Shown: positions 32,027-41,328 of the stretch, piece after piece
Layout of the letters: the number at the start of each line of letters is the position of its first letter
How positions within the stretch are numbered: position 1 is the first letter of the stretch
Source of the DNA: a virus
Reading direction: 5' to 3' (one strand)
Length of the DNA stretch: 51,358 nucleotides
Virus record (IMG/VR): IMGVR_UViG_3300036801_000054
Span: 1 to 51,358 of that record
Program-made: the position numbers and the translations under genes
Notes under the pieces: generated by a model
Database searches by the model: none
Told to the model about the DNA's origin: nothing
Seen by the model: the letters and a program-made list of their open reading frames with translations, nothing else

Positions 32027-32085
32027 TCCCGCCGGCCCGGCCTCCATTTGCCCTCGCAGGCGTGGAGGCTGGGTGTCGGGCGGGA
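32027..32085 (+). promoter_or_regulatory. Long hairpin between tail tube and tail chaperone genes
   Basis: TCCCGCC (32027-32033) pairs with GGCGGGA (32079-32085) and GCCTCCA (32040-32046) with TGGAGGC (32063-32069). There is no U-run. It likely acts as a 3' end stabiliser or partial terminator that lowers transcription into the chaperone and tape measure genes. Confidence 0.5.
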
Positions 32086-32112
32086 ATCAACTTCAACTAT
32101 GCGAGGGCACCT

Positions 32113-32514
32113 ATGGATTTGCGACAACTTGAGCAGCAGGATACGGCCGAGTACGTGCTTCTGACTCCAGCTGGGGATAAGACCGATGTCGTCTTTACGC
32201 TTGCTGGCGCGACGCATCCTATTCGCGAGGCGTTCGAAAAGCGCGCCACGACTCGGAATCTGCGCGATTTCAACAAGAAAGGACGCGCAACGCTGCCAGA
32301 AGACCCGGACGACATCAAAGACCTCCAGGTTGACAGGCTTACGGCCTGTACGCTCGGATGGGAGGGGATGATGCTGGACGGTAAGGACTACCCGTTCTCT
32401 CCGCAGAATGCGCGCCAGCTCTATGACGACGTGAAGTTCGCTTGGCTTCGCGATCAAGTCGATGCGGCATTGAGGGCCGTCGAAAATTTTATAAAGACGC
32501 AGTCGCCGAACTGA
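32113..32514 (+). CDS. Tail assembly chaperone G-type (zero-frame product)
   Basis: A 133-residue protein matching the lambda gpG role by position between tube and tape measure. AGGGCACC precedes the ATG at 32113. Most ribosomes end here at the TGA at 32512; some shift at 32484-32490 to make the longer GT-type product. Confidence 0.78.
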   Translation: MDLRQLEQQDTAEYVLLTPAGDKTDVVFTLAGATHPIREAFEKRATTRNLRDFNKKGRATLPEDPDDIKDLQVDRLTACTLGWEGMMLDGKDYPFSPQNARQLYDDVKFAWLRDQVDAALRAVENFIKTQSPN

Positions 32515-32864
32515 CAGAGCAACTCGTCGCGCACTGCGAATATCACTTCAAACTCGACCGGCCGCGCAAAGATGGATCGACTCTGCGAAACCACCTCCAG
32601 TCTGCTCAACGCCAATCCGGTCGAGACCTTTTCGCCGACGAGCCGAGATGCCCGGCCGCGTTTCGCCACCTTACGCAATGGTTCAATGAATTGCACTGCG
32701 CGCGCGGCTCGTCTGGATTCGGTCCGAACCCGATTCAATACGTGGATATCGCAGCATGGGCGGCGCTCACCGGACGCGAGCCCTCGCCGGAAGAAGTGGC
32801 GGCAATCGTGCGGATAGACCGCGCCTTCCTTAACGTGGTCGCGAGCGCGCAAGATGGCGACTGA
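32113..32864 (+). CDS. Tail assembly chaperone GT-type frameshift fusion
   Basis: Translation begins at 32113, shifts -1 at 32490 and continues to 32864, giving about 250 residues with a C-terminal extension containing YKDAVAELTEQLV and a later NPIQYVDIAAWAALTG. This matches the arrangement of G and GT proteins, which wrap the tape measure during tail assembly. The 3' end overlaps the tape measure start by 11 bp. Confidence 0.78.
32484..32490 (+). other. Programmed -1 frameshift site A AAT TTT
   Basis: The heptamer AAATTTT is placed in the zero frame as A AAT TTT and obeys the X XXY YYZ rule. Slipping back by one base enters an open frame that has no start codon of its own downstream and continues to 32864. 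Confidence 0.8.
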
Positions 32865-35800
32865 TATCGCAGCGGTCAACCAAGTCACCATTACCGCCAA
32901 GGATGAGACGGGTGCGGCCTTTGCGTCTGTCGCGAGCAATCTCACGGCTCTCGTTACGCAGTTCGGCGGCGCGGCGAGCCTAATCAAGGGCGCTCTCGGG
33001 GCCGTAGGTGTCGGCTCCTTCGTGACCGCGATAAGCGGAGCCATTGAGTTGCAGGCGCAATTGGGTCAGCTTGCAGCGCGCGCTGGTATTACGGTGGAAG
33101 CGTTGACATCGATGCGATTCGCAGCGCACGAAGGCGGGCTTACGCTTGAAGAGGTTGCCATTGGCTCCGCGCGTCTGTCGAAGGCGCTATTTGAGGCAGA
33201 AGATGGCACGACTAAGGCCGCGAAAGCGCTGGCCGCGCTTGGACTCGACGCCAAGGAATTGAGCTTCCTAGGGCCGGCAGAGCAGATGAAGGCCCTCGCC
33301 GATCGCCTCGCCCAGTTTCAGGATGGTGGGACGAAGACGGCGATCGTCATGGAGCTCCTAGGCCGGAGCGGAGCGCAGTTCCAAGCGTTTCTTAAGGCGC
33401 TCGCTCAGGACGGCGCGGCTGCGGCACAAGTCACGACCGAGCAGGCGGAAGCTGCAAAGCAAGCGGAGGCCGCGTTCGCCCGATTGGCCGACAACTCGCT
33501 GAAGCTCAAGATCGCGCTTGCAAACGAATTGTTGCCGACGATAGTCGATATTACTGACGCGCTAATCAAAATGCAGGAAGGCAGCACGATCAGCGAGAAG
33601 GCGGCGGCGCTGCTCACCGAAGATTTGAGCCTAGCCGGTAAGGCGCTGCGCGTCCTGTTCGCGCCGCAGATCGCAGCCGCTGTCCTGGTGTACGGCGACG
33701 GTATAGATCGATCGGCCCAGTCCACCAAAAATTGGGGCGGCGAAACAGCGCGGGCGCGCGATTCGCTGGCTTCGTTGGAAGGCGTAGTCAACGCGGTAAC
33801 GGTCGATCTCGACAAGCTCAATACTGTCATCAGTTCCATTGAGTCCAAAGACCTCGGCATCGGCTCTGGCTTCGCCGCCTCGTTCAAGGTGCTGACGGAC
33901 GCGCTTAACGCCGGGTCGATCTCACTTGAGCGCTACCAGGCGTTGACCAAGCAACTACTCGGACAGCAGCCGTTCGCCGAGAAGCAAGCGGCGGCGGCAA
34001 AAGCGCTGGAGGAGGAGCACCAACGTCTGCTCCAATCGACGCAGGACTACATCGATGCCGCGATCGACGAAGCGGCGACCATGAACCTCGACACGGTAGC
34101 GCTCATGCGCCACAAGGATGCGCTCGCACTCCTGTCGAAGGCACAGAGTGAGGTGCTGGTCGACGAGCGGCTACGCGCGATCGATATCTCCAATCAACTC
34201 AAGGCCGCGAATGAGCAACTGGTCAAGGGCTGGCAAGCCTATGATGCGGCGATGGCGAAGCTTCAATCGGATCAGGACAGTTATATTGATTCATTGATCT
34301 CTGAAGTCGATGCACTCAAGATTGAATCGGCTACCATCGGCCTGAGCAACGCCGAGCGCCAGATTTACATTGCCACGCAAGACCTCGCCAAGGCGTCGGC
34401 TGAAGGCAACGCCACCGCGGTCGCGTTCCTGACCGAGAAACTCAGGCTTCTCGGCGAAGTCGAGTCTAAGAGTGTCGCCTTCCAGGCGGTCAAGGATCAA
34501 GCGAAGGCCGTACAGGAAGCGTGGAAGCAGACCGCCACGACGATTGAGGATGCCATGGTCAGCGCCTTCGAGGGTGTGCTGACGAAGGGTAAGGACCTCT
34601 TCCAGCAGCTCAAGGACTTTGCCATCAAACTCTTCGAGCAACTGGTACTGCGGCCGATCCTTGCGCCGATTGCCGGAAGCATTGCCAGTTCAATCTTTCC
34701 CGGCGCGGCTGGGGCGTCTGGATTGGGCGGCGGAGGCATCGGTGGCGCGTTCCAGCTCGGCAACGTCTTCGGCGGCGAAGGCAATCTTTTCTCGAATTTC
34801 ACCTCTGGTTTGCAAGGCATCGGTAGCGGGTTATCCAACTTCTTTGCTGCGATCGGTAACGGTACTGGGCTACTCGACTCCGCGACTTCTGCCTTCGGCG
34901 GGCTCGGGGCGTCGATCAGTCAAATGCTACCCGGCATAGGCATCCTTGCCGCTATCGGCATCCCGCTCCTGTCGAGCCTCTTCAAGTCGGGCGGCGGCCC
35001 GAAGGAAGGCGGTTCGGCGACACTGGGCGATGTCTCGGCGATCACGGCGCTGGGCAGCGGCAACGCCGGCGCGGGTCGTTTCTTCACGCCTAACTCGGCT
35101 GACGCGGCCGTCGCGGATACGATCAAGAACGTCAACGCGCAGTTCTCGACTATCCTGACCGCGTTGGGCGGAAAGGCGTTCAACGTCGGCTTCGCGCTCG
35201 GCTTCGACACCGACCCGAAGGGCACTGCGCAGTCTCGCGTCTCTGGTGGTGTGTCAGTGGGCGGGCAGCAAGTCTTCTCGCAACAGAATCTCGACGTTGG
35301 CAGGGATGATGCGAGCCTACAGGCCGGCCTTGCATTGGAAGCGCAGCGCGCGGTACTCGCCGCGCTGAAGGCTTCCGATCTGCCGGCCGATATCGCCAAG
35401 CTCTTCAGCGGCCTCGACGTTGGCACACTCAGCGCCGACCAGATCACCGCCGTCGAGAAGACGGCCGCGACCTATAAGGCGATCAACGATGCGATCGCTT
35501 CGCTGCCGGCAGACATTCAGCAGCACTTCACCGACATGCTCGACGGTACGCAGCAGCTTGCGAACAGCATCCTCGTTGTCGTCGGCGTCATCCAGACCTT
35601 CAGCGGCGCGGTTGCCGGGCTCGGACCGAAGCTTGAAGCGCTGGACCCGGCGAGCATTACCGCGTTCGTGGATGCGCTCGGGGGTGCGCAAGCGGCTGCG
35701 GCATCGTTCTCTTTCTTGGCCGCGAACTTCCTGACTTCGACGCAGAAGATGGATCTTGCGACGGCGACGCTCAATGCCGACTTCGCCAATCTCGGGATCA

Positions 35801-37329
35801 CGACGATTCCGCAGACGCATCAAGCATTCCTAGACCTGCTCAACAGCTTTGACCTGACCACTGACGCCGGGCGGCAGATGTATGCTGGCGTGCTCGCGTT
35901 GTCGCAGCTCTTCGTCACGGTGCATGGCACTGCTGACGATGCTGCCGGCGCGCTTGGCAGTGTCTCGGATTCGCTGAAGGCGATCAGCGACGCGCAGGGC
36001 TTCTTCGATGCCAACTTCTACAGCGATGCCGAGCGGGCGGCAGCTAAACTCGCGAGCGAGCAGCAACAAGTCAACGCCGCGCAGACCGCGCTTGGCGTCG
36101 CCATTCCGCAAACCGTCTCCGGTTTCAGGCAACTGATCGAGAGCATAGACCAGACTACGCCAGCAGGGAAAGCGATGTATGCCGCGCTGATCGTTCTGGC
36201 GCCAGCCATCTTCGATATTGCTACGGCCAGCAAGACAGCGGCTGACCAGATCACGGCTGCCGCTTCGGCAATCTCGAATGCCGGAGCCGGCCTCGATGTC
36301 GCCCAGACCGCCGCAGACAAGTTCGTGAGCAAGTTCGAAGCGAAGATCACCGCTCTTGCCAATCTGTCGACCGGCGATCTAGGCTCGAAGTTAGGTATTC
36401 AGATTCCACTTTATACGGCGCAGATCGGTCAGCTACAGACTCAACTCGCCGACTACCTGCAAAGTACCGGTGGCAATATCGACATATTCGCCGTTCAGTT
36501 GCAGACGGAGATCGAGAGCCTCTCGAATGCCAACGATCAGATGGTCCAGAAACTCGCCGAGTTCACGACGCTTAAGGCGCAGTATGGATCGGCCATCGCG
36601 GAGCAGCTTATTGCGCTTGAGGAAACGTACAATCAACAGCAGCGGGCGCTGCATGGCAATGCCGACGCTCTCGCGGCCTTGCAGACGATCTATCAGCAGA
36701 ACTGGCAGGACATTATCAACGGCGTCGCGTCTGGCGTCGATGGCACGCTCTCGCAATTGGACAAGCTCAGGCAGGGCATTCAGGACTACCTCGACAGCCT
36801 GAAGGTCAGCGAACTATCGCCGCTCACCCCTCAGCAGAAGCTCGCCGAGGCGCTGTCGCAACTGAACGCCGAGGCAGCTAGGGCCGCAACTGGCGATCAA
36901 GGCGCACTCGGAGACGTGACCAAGTTCGCGGATGCATACCTGCAACTTGATCGACAGATCAACGCCAGCGGGCAGGCATTCACCGATGCCTACAACTACG
37001 TCGTCGGCCTCCTGCAACCGCTGACGCAGGCCGGCACGTTCACCGATGTCGCGGTGCCGGGCTCGCCCACGCCAACCGGTACGCCGCCACCGACCTCGAC
37101 GCCACCTACCACGACCGTTACCGGCAAGGGCGGCAAGCAATTGGCGACGACGGACGATCTGACGGCGACGGCGACGCTGCTTACCAAGCTCCATACCGAC
37201 GTACTCGGCGTGCAGTCGCAGTTGGCGACTCTGACGGCAGCCGTGGAATCCGGCTCAAACAAGAACGTCGCCGTGGTCGAGCGCAGTGCCAACAAGATCG
37301 TCGACGGCGTCAAGAGTCGGACGAAATGA
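32854..37329 (+). CDS. Tape measure protein
   Basis: A 1491-residue protein, the largest in the genome. It begins with TDIAAVNQVTITAKDETGAA, has long helical and Ala/Gln-rich stretches, hydrophobic segments near residues 35-65 and 600-710, and a Pro/Thr-rich linker near the end. It sets tail length and may be ejected with the DNA; at about 0.15 nm per residue the tail would be near 220 nm. Confidence 0.93.
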   Translation: MATDIAAVNQVTITAKDETGAAFASVASNLTALVTQFGGAASLIKGALGAVGVGSFVTAISGAIELQAQLGQLAARAGITVEALTSMRFAAHEGGLTLEEVAIGSARLSKALFEAEDGTTKAAKALAALGLDAKELSFLGPAEQMKALADRLAQFQDGGTKTAIVMELLGRSGAQFQAFLKALAQDGAAAAQVTTEQAEAAKQAEAAFARLADNSLKLKIALANELLPTIVDITDALIKMQEGSTISEKAAALLTEDLSLAGKALRVLFAPQIAAAVLVYGDGIDRSAQSTKNWGGETARARDSLASLEGVVNAVTVDLDKLNTVISSIESKDLGIGSGFAASFKVLTDALNAGSISLERYQALTKQLLGQQPFAEKQAAAAKALEEEHQRLLQSTQDYIDAAIDEAATMNLDTVALMRHKDALALLSKAQSEVLVDERLRAIDISNQLKAANEQLVKGWQAYDAAMAKLQSDQDSYIDSLISEVDALKIESATIGLSNAERQIYIATQDLAKASAEGNATAVAFLTEKLRLLGEVESKSVAFQAVKDQAKAVQEAWKQTATTIEDAMVSAFEGVLTKGKDLFQQLKDFAIKLFEQLVLRPILAPIAGSIASSIFPGAAGASGLGGGGIGGAFQLGNVFGGEGNLFSNFTSGLQGIGSGLSNFFAAIGNGTGLLDSATSAFGGLGASISQMLPGIGILAAIGIPLLSSLFKSGGGPKEGGSATLGDVSAITALGSGNAGAGRFFTPNSADAAVADTIKNVNAQFSTILTALGGKAFNVGFALGFDTDPKGTAQSRVSGGVSVGGQQVFSQQNLDVGRDDASLQAGLALEAQRAVLAALKASDLPADIAKLFSGLDVGTLSADQITAVEKTAATYKAINDAIASLPADIQQHFTDMLDGTQQLANSILVVVGVIQTFSGAVAGLGPKLEALDPASITAFVDALGGAQAAAASFSFLAANFLTSTQKMDLATATLNADFANLGITTIPQTHQAFLDLLNSFDLTTDAGRQMYAGVLALSQLFVTVHGTADDAAGALGSVSDSLKAISDAQGFFDANFYSDAERAAAKLASEQQQVNAAQTALGVAIPQTVSGFRQLIESIDQTTPAGKAMYAALIVLAPAIFDIATASKTAADQITAAASAISNAGAGLDVAQTAADKFVSKFEAKITALANLSTGDLGSKLGIQIPLYTAQIGQLQTQLADYLQSTGGNIDIFAVQLQTEIESLSNANDQMVQKLAEFTTLKAQYGSAIAEQLIALEETYNQQQRALHGNADALAALQTIYQQNWQDIINGVASGVDGTLSQLDKLRQGIQDYLDSLKVSELSPLTPQQKLAEALSQLNAEAARAATGDQGALGDVTKFADAYLQLDRQINASGQAFTDAYNYVVGLLQPLTQAGTFTDVAVPGSPTPTGTPPPTSTPPTTTVTGKGGKQLATTDDLTATATLLTKLHTDVLGVQSQLATLTAAVESGSNKNVAVVERSANKIVDGVKSRTK

Positions 37330-38930
37330 CGAACGTCTCAGACGCTCAGTTTGCAGCATGGCTCCGGACCAATGATCCCGAGCGGACGGTATTGGCGGAC
37401 ATGGAATACCGCGGCAATTATGAGGCTCCAGCGATCACGCCCTACACCGGCTTGGTGCGTCTGGCGACGAACCACTATGTGGACGATAGCGGCCCGCATC
37501 AATACATAGATTGCATCGCCTCGGTGCCCTCATTCTCGCAGGCCGTGGACCGCGAGCGGCTGGGCGGCATCGCCACACTGTCGTTCGGCACGATGGAGCT
37601 TATCAACGATGACGGTCGCGCCGATTTCCTGCTCAATCTAGCCGTTGATGGTGGGCTGATCGCTTACTGGCTTGGCAGTCTCCGTTGGGCGCGCGATGAC
37701 TTTCGCTTGATGTATTCAGCGATCGTGCAGAAAGTGGAGGCCAGCGCGCCGGCGACGCTGTCGGTGACGCTGAAGGACCTCGGGCTCTTGCTCGACAAGT
37801 CGATCGGCGGATCATCGCTCATCGGCGGCACTGGGCCGAATGCCGACCAGCCTCGTTCATATTTCTTCGGCTACGTGCACCAGGCCGAGTGCAAGGTTAA
37901 GGACTTCGGATCGCTTCTATACGACTATGCGGATTCCGGATCGATTGCCGACACCGTAGACCACGTCAGAGATCAAGGTGTGATCGTGCTCTACACCGAC
38001 AACACGGACGGCACCGTCACGCTGTCGGCCTCGCCGACGACATCCGGCCCGATTACCGCCGACCTGTATCGCGAAGTCACCGACGCCTTGCCCGGAGCGC
38101 GCTGTAGCCAACTCATCGACGAACTGATCGCGGATATCGCCGGGTTGAGCGCGCGCGGCCTCTACCGCGGCGCGCATCCGAGCTTCACGGTCGGCGACGC
38201 CGATGATTATCCCGTCGGGATACTCGTCGCTGACAAGACGAATCTGCTCGACGTGCATGAAAACGCCATGACCACGGCGCTCGCTTTCGGGTCGATGAAC
38301 CGATATGGTCAGTACGAATACGGCCGCCTGCGCCCTGACGACATTGCCTCACTGCATCTGCCGGTATCGGCGACGGTGCGCGCAGACGATATAGCGCCGC
38401 ACGATCAGATCGTAATCGACCGCGCCGTGCCGACCTACTACTCGACTCCGGTCATTGTCAATCGGAACTGGACCTCTCAGTCGCAGTTCGCCGATTCCAT
38501 CGTCGGCGATGTGCTGGCCGGCTTCACGCGCACCGGCTACTACGTCGATCCGTACACGGCGCCAGCCGATGACACCTACGAGGTGAACCCGCAAGCCTAT
38601 CACCGCCTGCTGGTCAAGGCGCCAGCACAGGACACCCTGATTTCGGCGATTGATGATGCCACAGCGCGGCCATTTGCCCTGCGTTGGATCGCCGCGCGCC
38701 TGGCGCAATCGCTGCCGTGGCTGGAGTTCGTCTCGGTCACAGTCGGCCTCTGGTTCTACTACCTGCGACTCGGCGACGTGGTACGGCTGGACCTGGATGG
38801 CAGGCTCGGATTCGACTCGAACTCGCGCCTGCAACTGGCGGGCATGGTCATGTCGGTGGCAGAGAACAAATTGGTATTGATTCTGGTGCGCCGTCGGCCT
38901 GCCATCGTCACGGGGAACCCGAATGCCTAA
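37326..38930 (+). CDS. Minor tail protein / tail tip
   Basis: A 534-residue protein directly after the tape measure. It starts with DAQFAAWLRTNDPERTVLADMEY and later has strand-rich blocks (LSFGTMELINDDGRADFL; GLWFYYLRLGDVVRLDLDG) typical of tail-tip or baseplate hub proteins of this type of siphovirus. Exact domain assignment is not possible by eye. Confidence 0.72.
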   Translation: MTNVSDAQFAAWLRTNDPERTVLADMEYRGNYEAPAITPYTGLVRLATNHYVDDSGPHQYIDCIASVPSFSQAVDRERLGGIATLSFGTMELINDDGRADFLLNLAVDGGLIAYWLGSLRWARDDFRLMYSAIVQKVEASAPATLSVTLKDLGLLLDKSIGGSSLIGGTGPNADQPRSYFFGYVHQAECKVKDFGSLLYDYADSGSIADTVDHVRDQGVIVLYTDNTDGTVTLSASPTTSGPITADLYREVTDALPGARCSQLIDELIADIAGLSARGLYRGAHPSFTVGDADDYPVGILVADKTNLLDVHENAMTTALAFGSMNRYGQYEYGRLRPDDIASLHLPVSATVRADDIAPHDQIVIDRAVPTYYSTPVIVNRNWTSQSQFADSIVGDVLAGFTRTGYYVDPYTAPADDTYEVNPQAYHRLLVKAPAQDTLISAIDDATARPFALRWIAARLAQSLPWLEFVSVTVGLWFYYLRLGDVVRLDLDGRLGFDSNSRLQLAGMVMSVAENKLVLILVRRRPAIVTGNPNA

Positions 38931-39768
38931 CCTCCGCATTACGGTGCCCAACTATCACGATGAGGCGGTGCTGACGACGGAACTGGAATCGTTTACCGGT
39001 TTCGCGGTGGGGAATACGCAGAACGTCGAGCGCGATTCTGTCTGGCGTTCAGGCGACCTGACGGCGCAGAAATTGTATGGCGTATTCCCCAATGACGGGC
39101 ACGTCTGCGATTCCTTCGGGCTGTTCCGGCACGGCTGCTTGGGCGGCACCATCCAGTTCGTGGGTTTCTCGACGCCGGACTGGACCGGTACACCAGAGAT
39201 CGATACCGGCAAGCTCGAGACGGTCGATGCGATCACGCTGGGCAGTCTGGCCCCGTTTGGCACGACGCCGCTCGGCGTGCTCAATGACCCGTTCGCCGAC
39301 GAGGCCCCGCTTGTGCATTACTTCACGGCGAAACCTCTGAAGTCGTACTACTTCCGCTTCGAAGATACGCACGTGAAGGCGATCAATCCCTACTGGCAAG
39401 TCGGACGCATCGTGCTCGGCCAAGCCTTCGAGGTTGGCATCAACCCGGCCTATGGTGCCGAACTTGGATTCTCAGATACCAGCGCCGAGCGGACGCGGAC
39501 CCGGGGTGGCACGCTGCGCGTGGGTCCGGGGGCGATGGTGCGATCGATGATGCTCGATTTCCAATGGGTGAATGAGGCCGATCGTCCGACCTGGGAAGAT
39601 GTGATGCGCTACGCCATGACCTCGCGCGACGTAATGCTGTCATTGTTCCCGAACTCCGGCGGCAGGCTCGAGCGCAGCAATACCATCAACGGAACCTTCA
39701 GTTCGCTCGATGGCATCGGTCGGCAGATCAGTTGGCTCACGAAAAAAGTAGTGATTGAGGAGAACTGA
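38923..39768 (+). CDS. Tail-tip associated protein
   Basis: A 281-residue protein, overlaps the previous gene by eight bases. Contains TPDWTGTPEIDTGKLETVDA and a block with DFQWVNEADRPTWEDVMRYA. Position suggests a baseplate or tail-tip part; not recognised further. Confidence 0.65.
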   Translation: MPNLRITVPNYHDEAVLTTELESFTGFAVGNTQNVERDSVWRSGDLTAQKLYGVFPNDGHVCDSFGLFRHGCLGGTIQFVGFSTPDWTGTPEIDTGKLETVDAITLGSLAPFGTTPLGVLNDPFADEAPLVHYFTAKPLKSYYFRFEDTHVKAINPYWQVGRIVLGQAFEVGINPAYGAELGFSDTSAERTRTRGGTLRVGPGAMVRSMMLDFQWVNEADRPTWEDVMRYAMTSRDVMLSLFPNSGGRLERSNTINGTFSSLDGIGRQISWLTKKVVIEEN

Positions 39769-39770
39769 GC

Positions 39771-40403
39771 ATGTCCGGATGGCCGCTGACCGTCGATTCC
39801 GATGACTATATCGAGCTCCTCAATGGCCTGAAGGATCAGGTCGAGGCGCTCGGCAGCATTACCCTGCTCCGCGGTCCGCAAGGCTCGGTTGGACCACGCG
39901 GTTTCCGCGGCTTTGTCGGACCCGATGGTACGGTCGGCGTTCCTGGCAGTCAGATTTACAGCGGCAGCGGCGCGCCGACCTCTGGCATCGGCATCGATGG
40001 TGACTACTACATCGACACGACCGCCAAGGTACTCTACGGCCCGAAGACGGGCGGCGCGTGGCCGACGCCTGGGCTCAACCTCGGCACCGATGTCGTCCAG
40101 CGCGAAGCCATCGTGGCACTGACCTTGGGCAATGGCAGCAACGATCTTGACTGGGACCTCTATGGCGCGTTCTCGCTGACCTGTACCGGTACGAGCTGCG
40201 CGCTCAATCATCTGAACCTACCGACGCCGCTCGTCGGCTCCATGCTTGGCTTCATCTTCGACGGAGGGAACGCGGACGTGGCGACGCTCTTTCCAGGCGT
40301 GACCTGGACGGCGAACACGGCACCCGATATGCCGGCCTCGGGCTTCAATCTCGTCTCGCTCTGGTGCTATGACGGCTCGACGCTATACGGGTGCGCGGCA
40401 TGA
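39771..40403 (+). CDS. Collagen-like tail fibre protein
   Basis: A 210-residue protein with a short collagen-like Gly-X-Y run at about residues 34-60 (GPQGSVGPRGFRGFVGPDG), then DGDYYIDTTAKVLYGPK, a small domain common in phage fibres. The N-terminal SGWPLTVDSDDYIELLNGL is paralogous to the fibre at 41329. Confidence 0.78.
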   Translation: MSGWPLTVDSDDYIELLNGLKDQVEALGSITLLRGPQGSVGPRGFRGFVGPDGTVGVPGSQIYSGSGAPTSGIGIDGDYYIDTTAKVLYGPKTGGAWPTPGLNLGTDVVQREAIVALTLGNGSNDLDWDLYGAFSLTCTGTSCALNHLNLPTPLVGSMLGFIFDGGNADVATLFPGVTWTANTAPDMPASGFNLVSLWCYDGSTLYGCAA

Positions 40404-41326
40404 TGAATCTGAAGGCCCTGCGCCATCACGGCTCGCTTGCGCCGCCGGCACCGGATCATCTTACGCTCCGCTACTACCTCGGCGGATCGACCTTCGACAC
40501 TGACGCGGACGGGACGCAGACCTTCGTTTATCCCGATGGACCGTTCGTGTTCTATGCGCTGGGACCGAGCGCCACTAATCCACCGCTGCTCGATTGGCTC
40601 ATCAACAGCGACAACAGCTATCTCCTCGGGTCCATCGGCCGCGATACCGTCAACCTCGGCGGCGGGCTTACCACGGCGGCGCGGCTGACTCTGCAATACT
40701 TTCCACGGCACTATCTCGGCTCGACGTTCGAAGCACAGGCGTTTGAGCACGACACGGTCTTTCCCTATTCGACGCCCTACGGTCCATTGCTTGAATTTGC
40801 CTGCGATCCAAGTGCGCACGATCCATCGTTCGATGCCGGCAATGGCTGGTACGTCAATCGCTTCTCGGACCAAGGCGGATTCCACGAGATCGACAGCGCC
40901 GTCTCGATCACGAATCAGTATCCGGCCGGCTGGGACACGGCCGAGAAAGTAAAGCAGGGCAACCTCATCGCGCTCCTGCCAGACGGATACGCATGGGGCA
41001 CGCTCGCGAACTCGCGCTTCTCTTACGTCGTGACGCAGACCGCGGGGCCGGCGCGAGACTTCGATGTGGAAGCGTATACGACCACAGACGCTGGCAATCG
41101 CGTGCGGCAGAACGATTGGGCGACATTCGGTGGCGCGTCCAATTCCGACTGGTGGACCTTCGATACCTACGCTGGCGCGCTCACCGCGCCGCACCCGTTC
41201 AATGCCTTCGTTGTCGCCAAGCGGCAACAGATGGGCTACGACTACACGGGCACCGCCTACAGCATCCAGCCGAAGTTGCTAGGCGTGGACTTCGGCACCG
41301 CGATTAACCTGGCTTGCGAGGTGTAG
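40400..41326 (+). CDS. Tail fibre-associated protein
   Basis: A 308-residue aromatic and acidic protein, strand-rich (LRYYLGGSTFDTDADGTQTF; FDVEAYTTTDAGNRVRQND). It sits between the two fibre paralogues and likely forms part of the receptor-binding complex. ATG overlaps the upstream stop. Confidence 0.65.
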   Translation: MMNLKALRHHGSLAPPAPDHLTLRYYLGGSTFDTDADGTQTFVYPDGPFVFYALGPSATNPPLLDWLINSDNSYLLGSIGRDTVNLGGGLTTAARLTLQYFPRHYLGSTFEAQAFEHDTVFPYSTPYGPLLEFACDPSAHDPSFDAGNGWYVNRFSDQGGFHEIDSAVSITNQYPAGWDTAEKVKQGNLIALLPDGYAWGTLANSRFSYVVTQTAGPARDFDVEAYTTTDAGNRVRQNDWATFGGASNSDWWTFDTYAGALTAPHPFNAFVVAKRQQMGYDYTGTAYSIQPKLLGVDFGTAINLACEV

Positions 41327-41328
41327 CG

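Noticed and set aside
32442-32864. Independent gene starting at the internal codon at 32442
   Set aside because: The start lies inside the upstream chaperone gene; the frame is better explained as the -1 frameshift extension.
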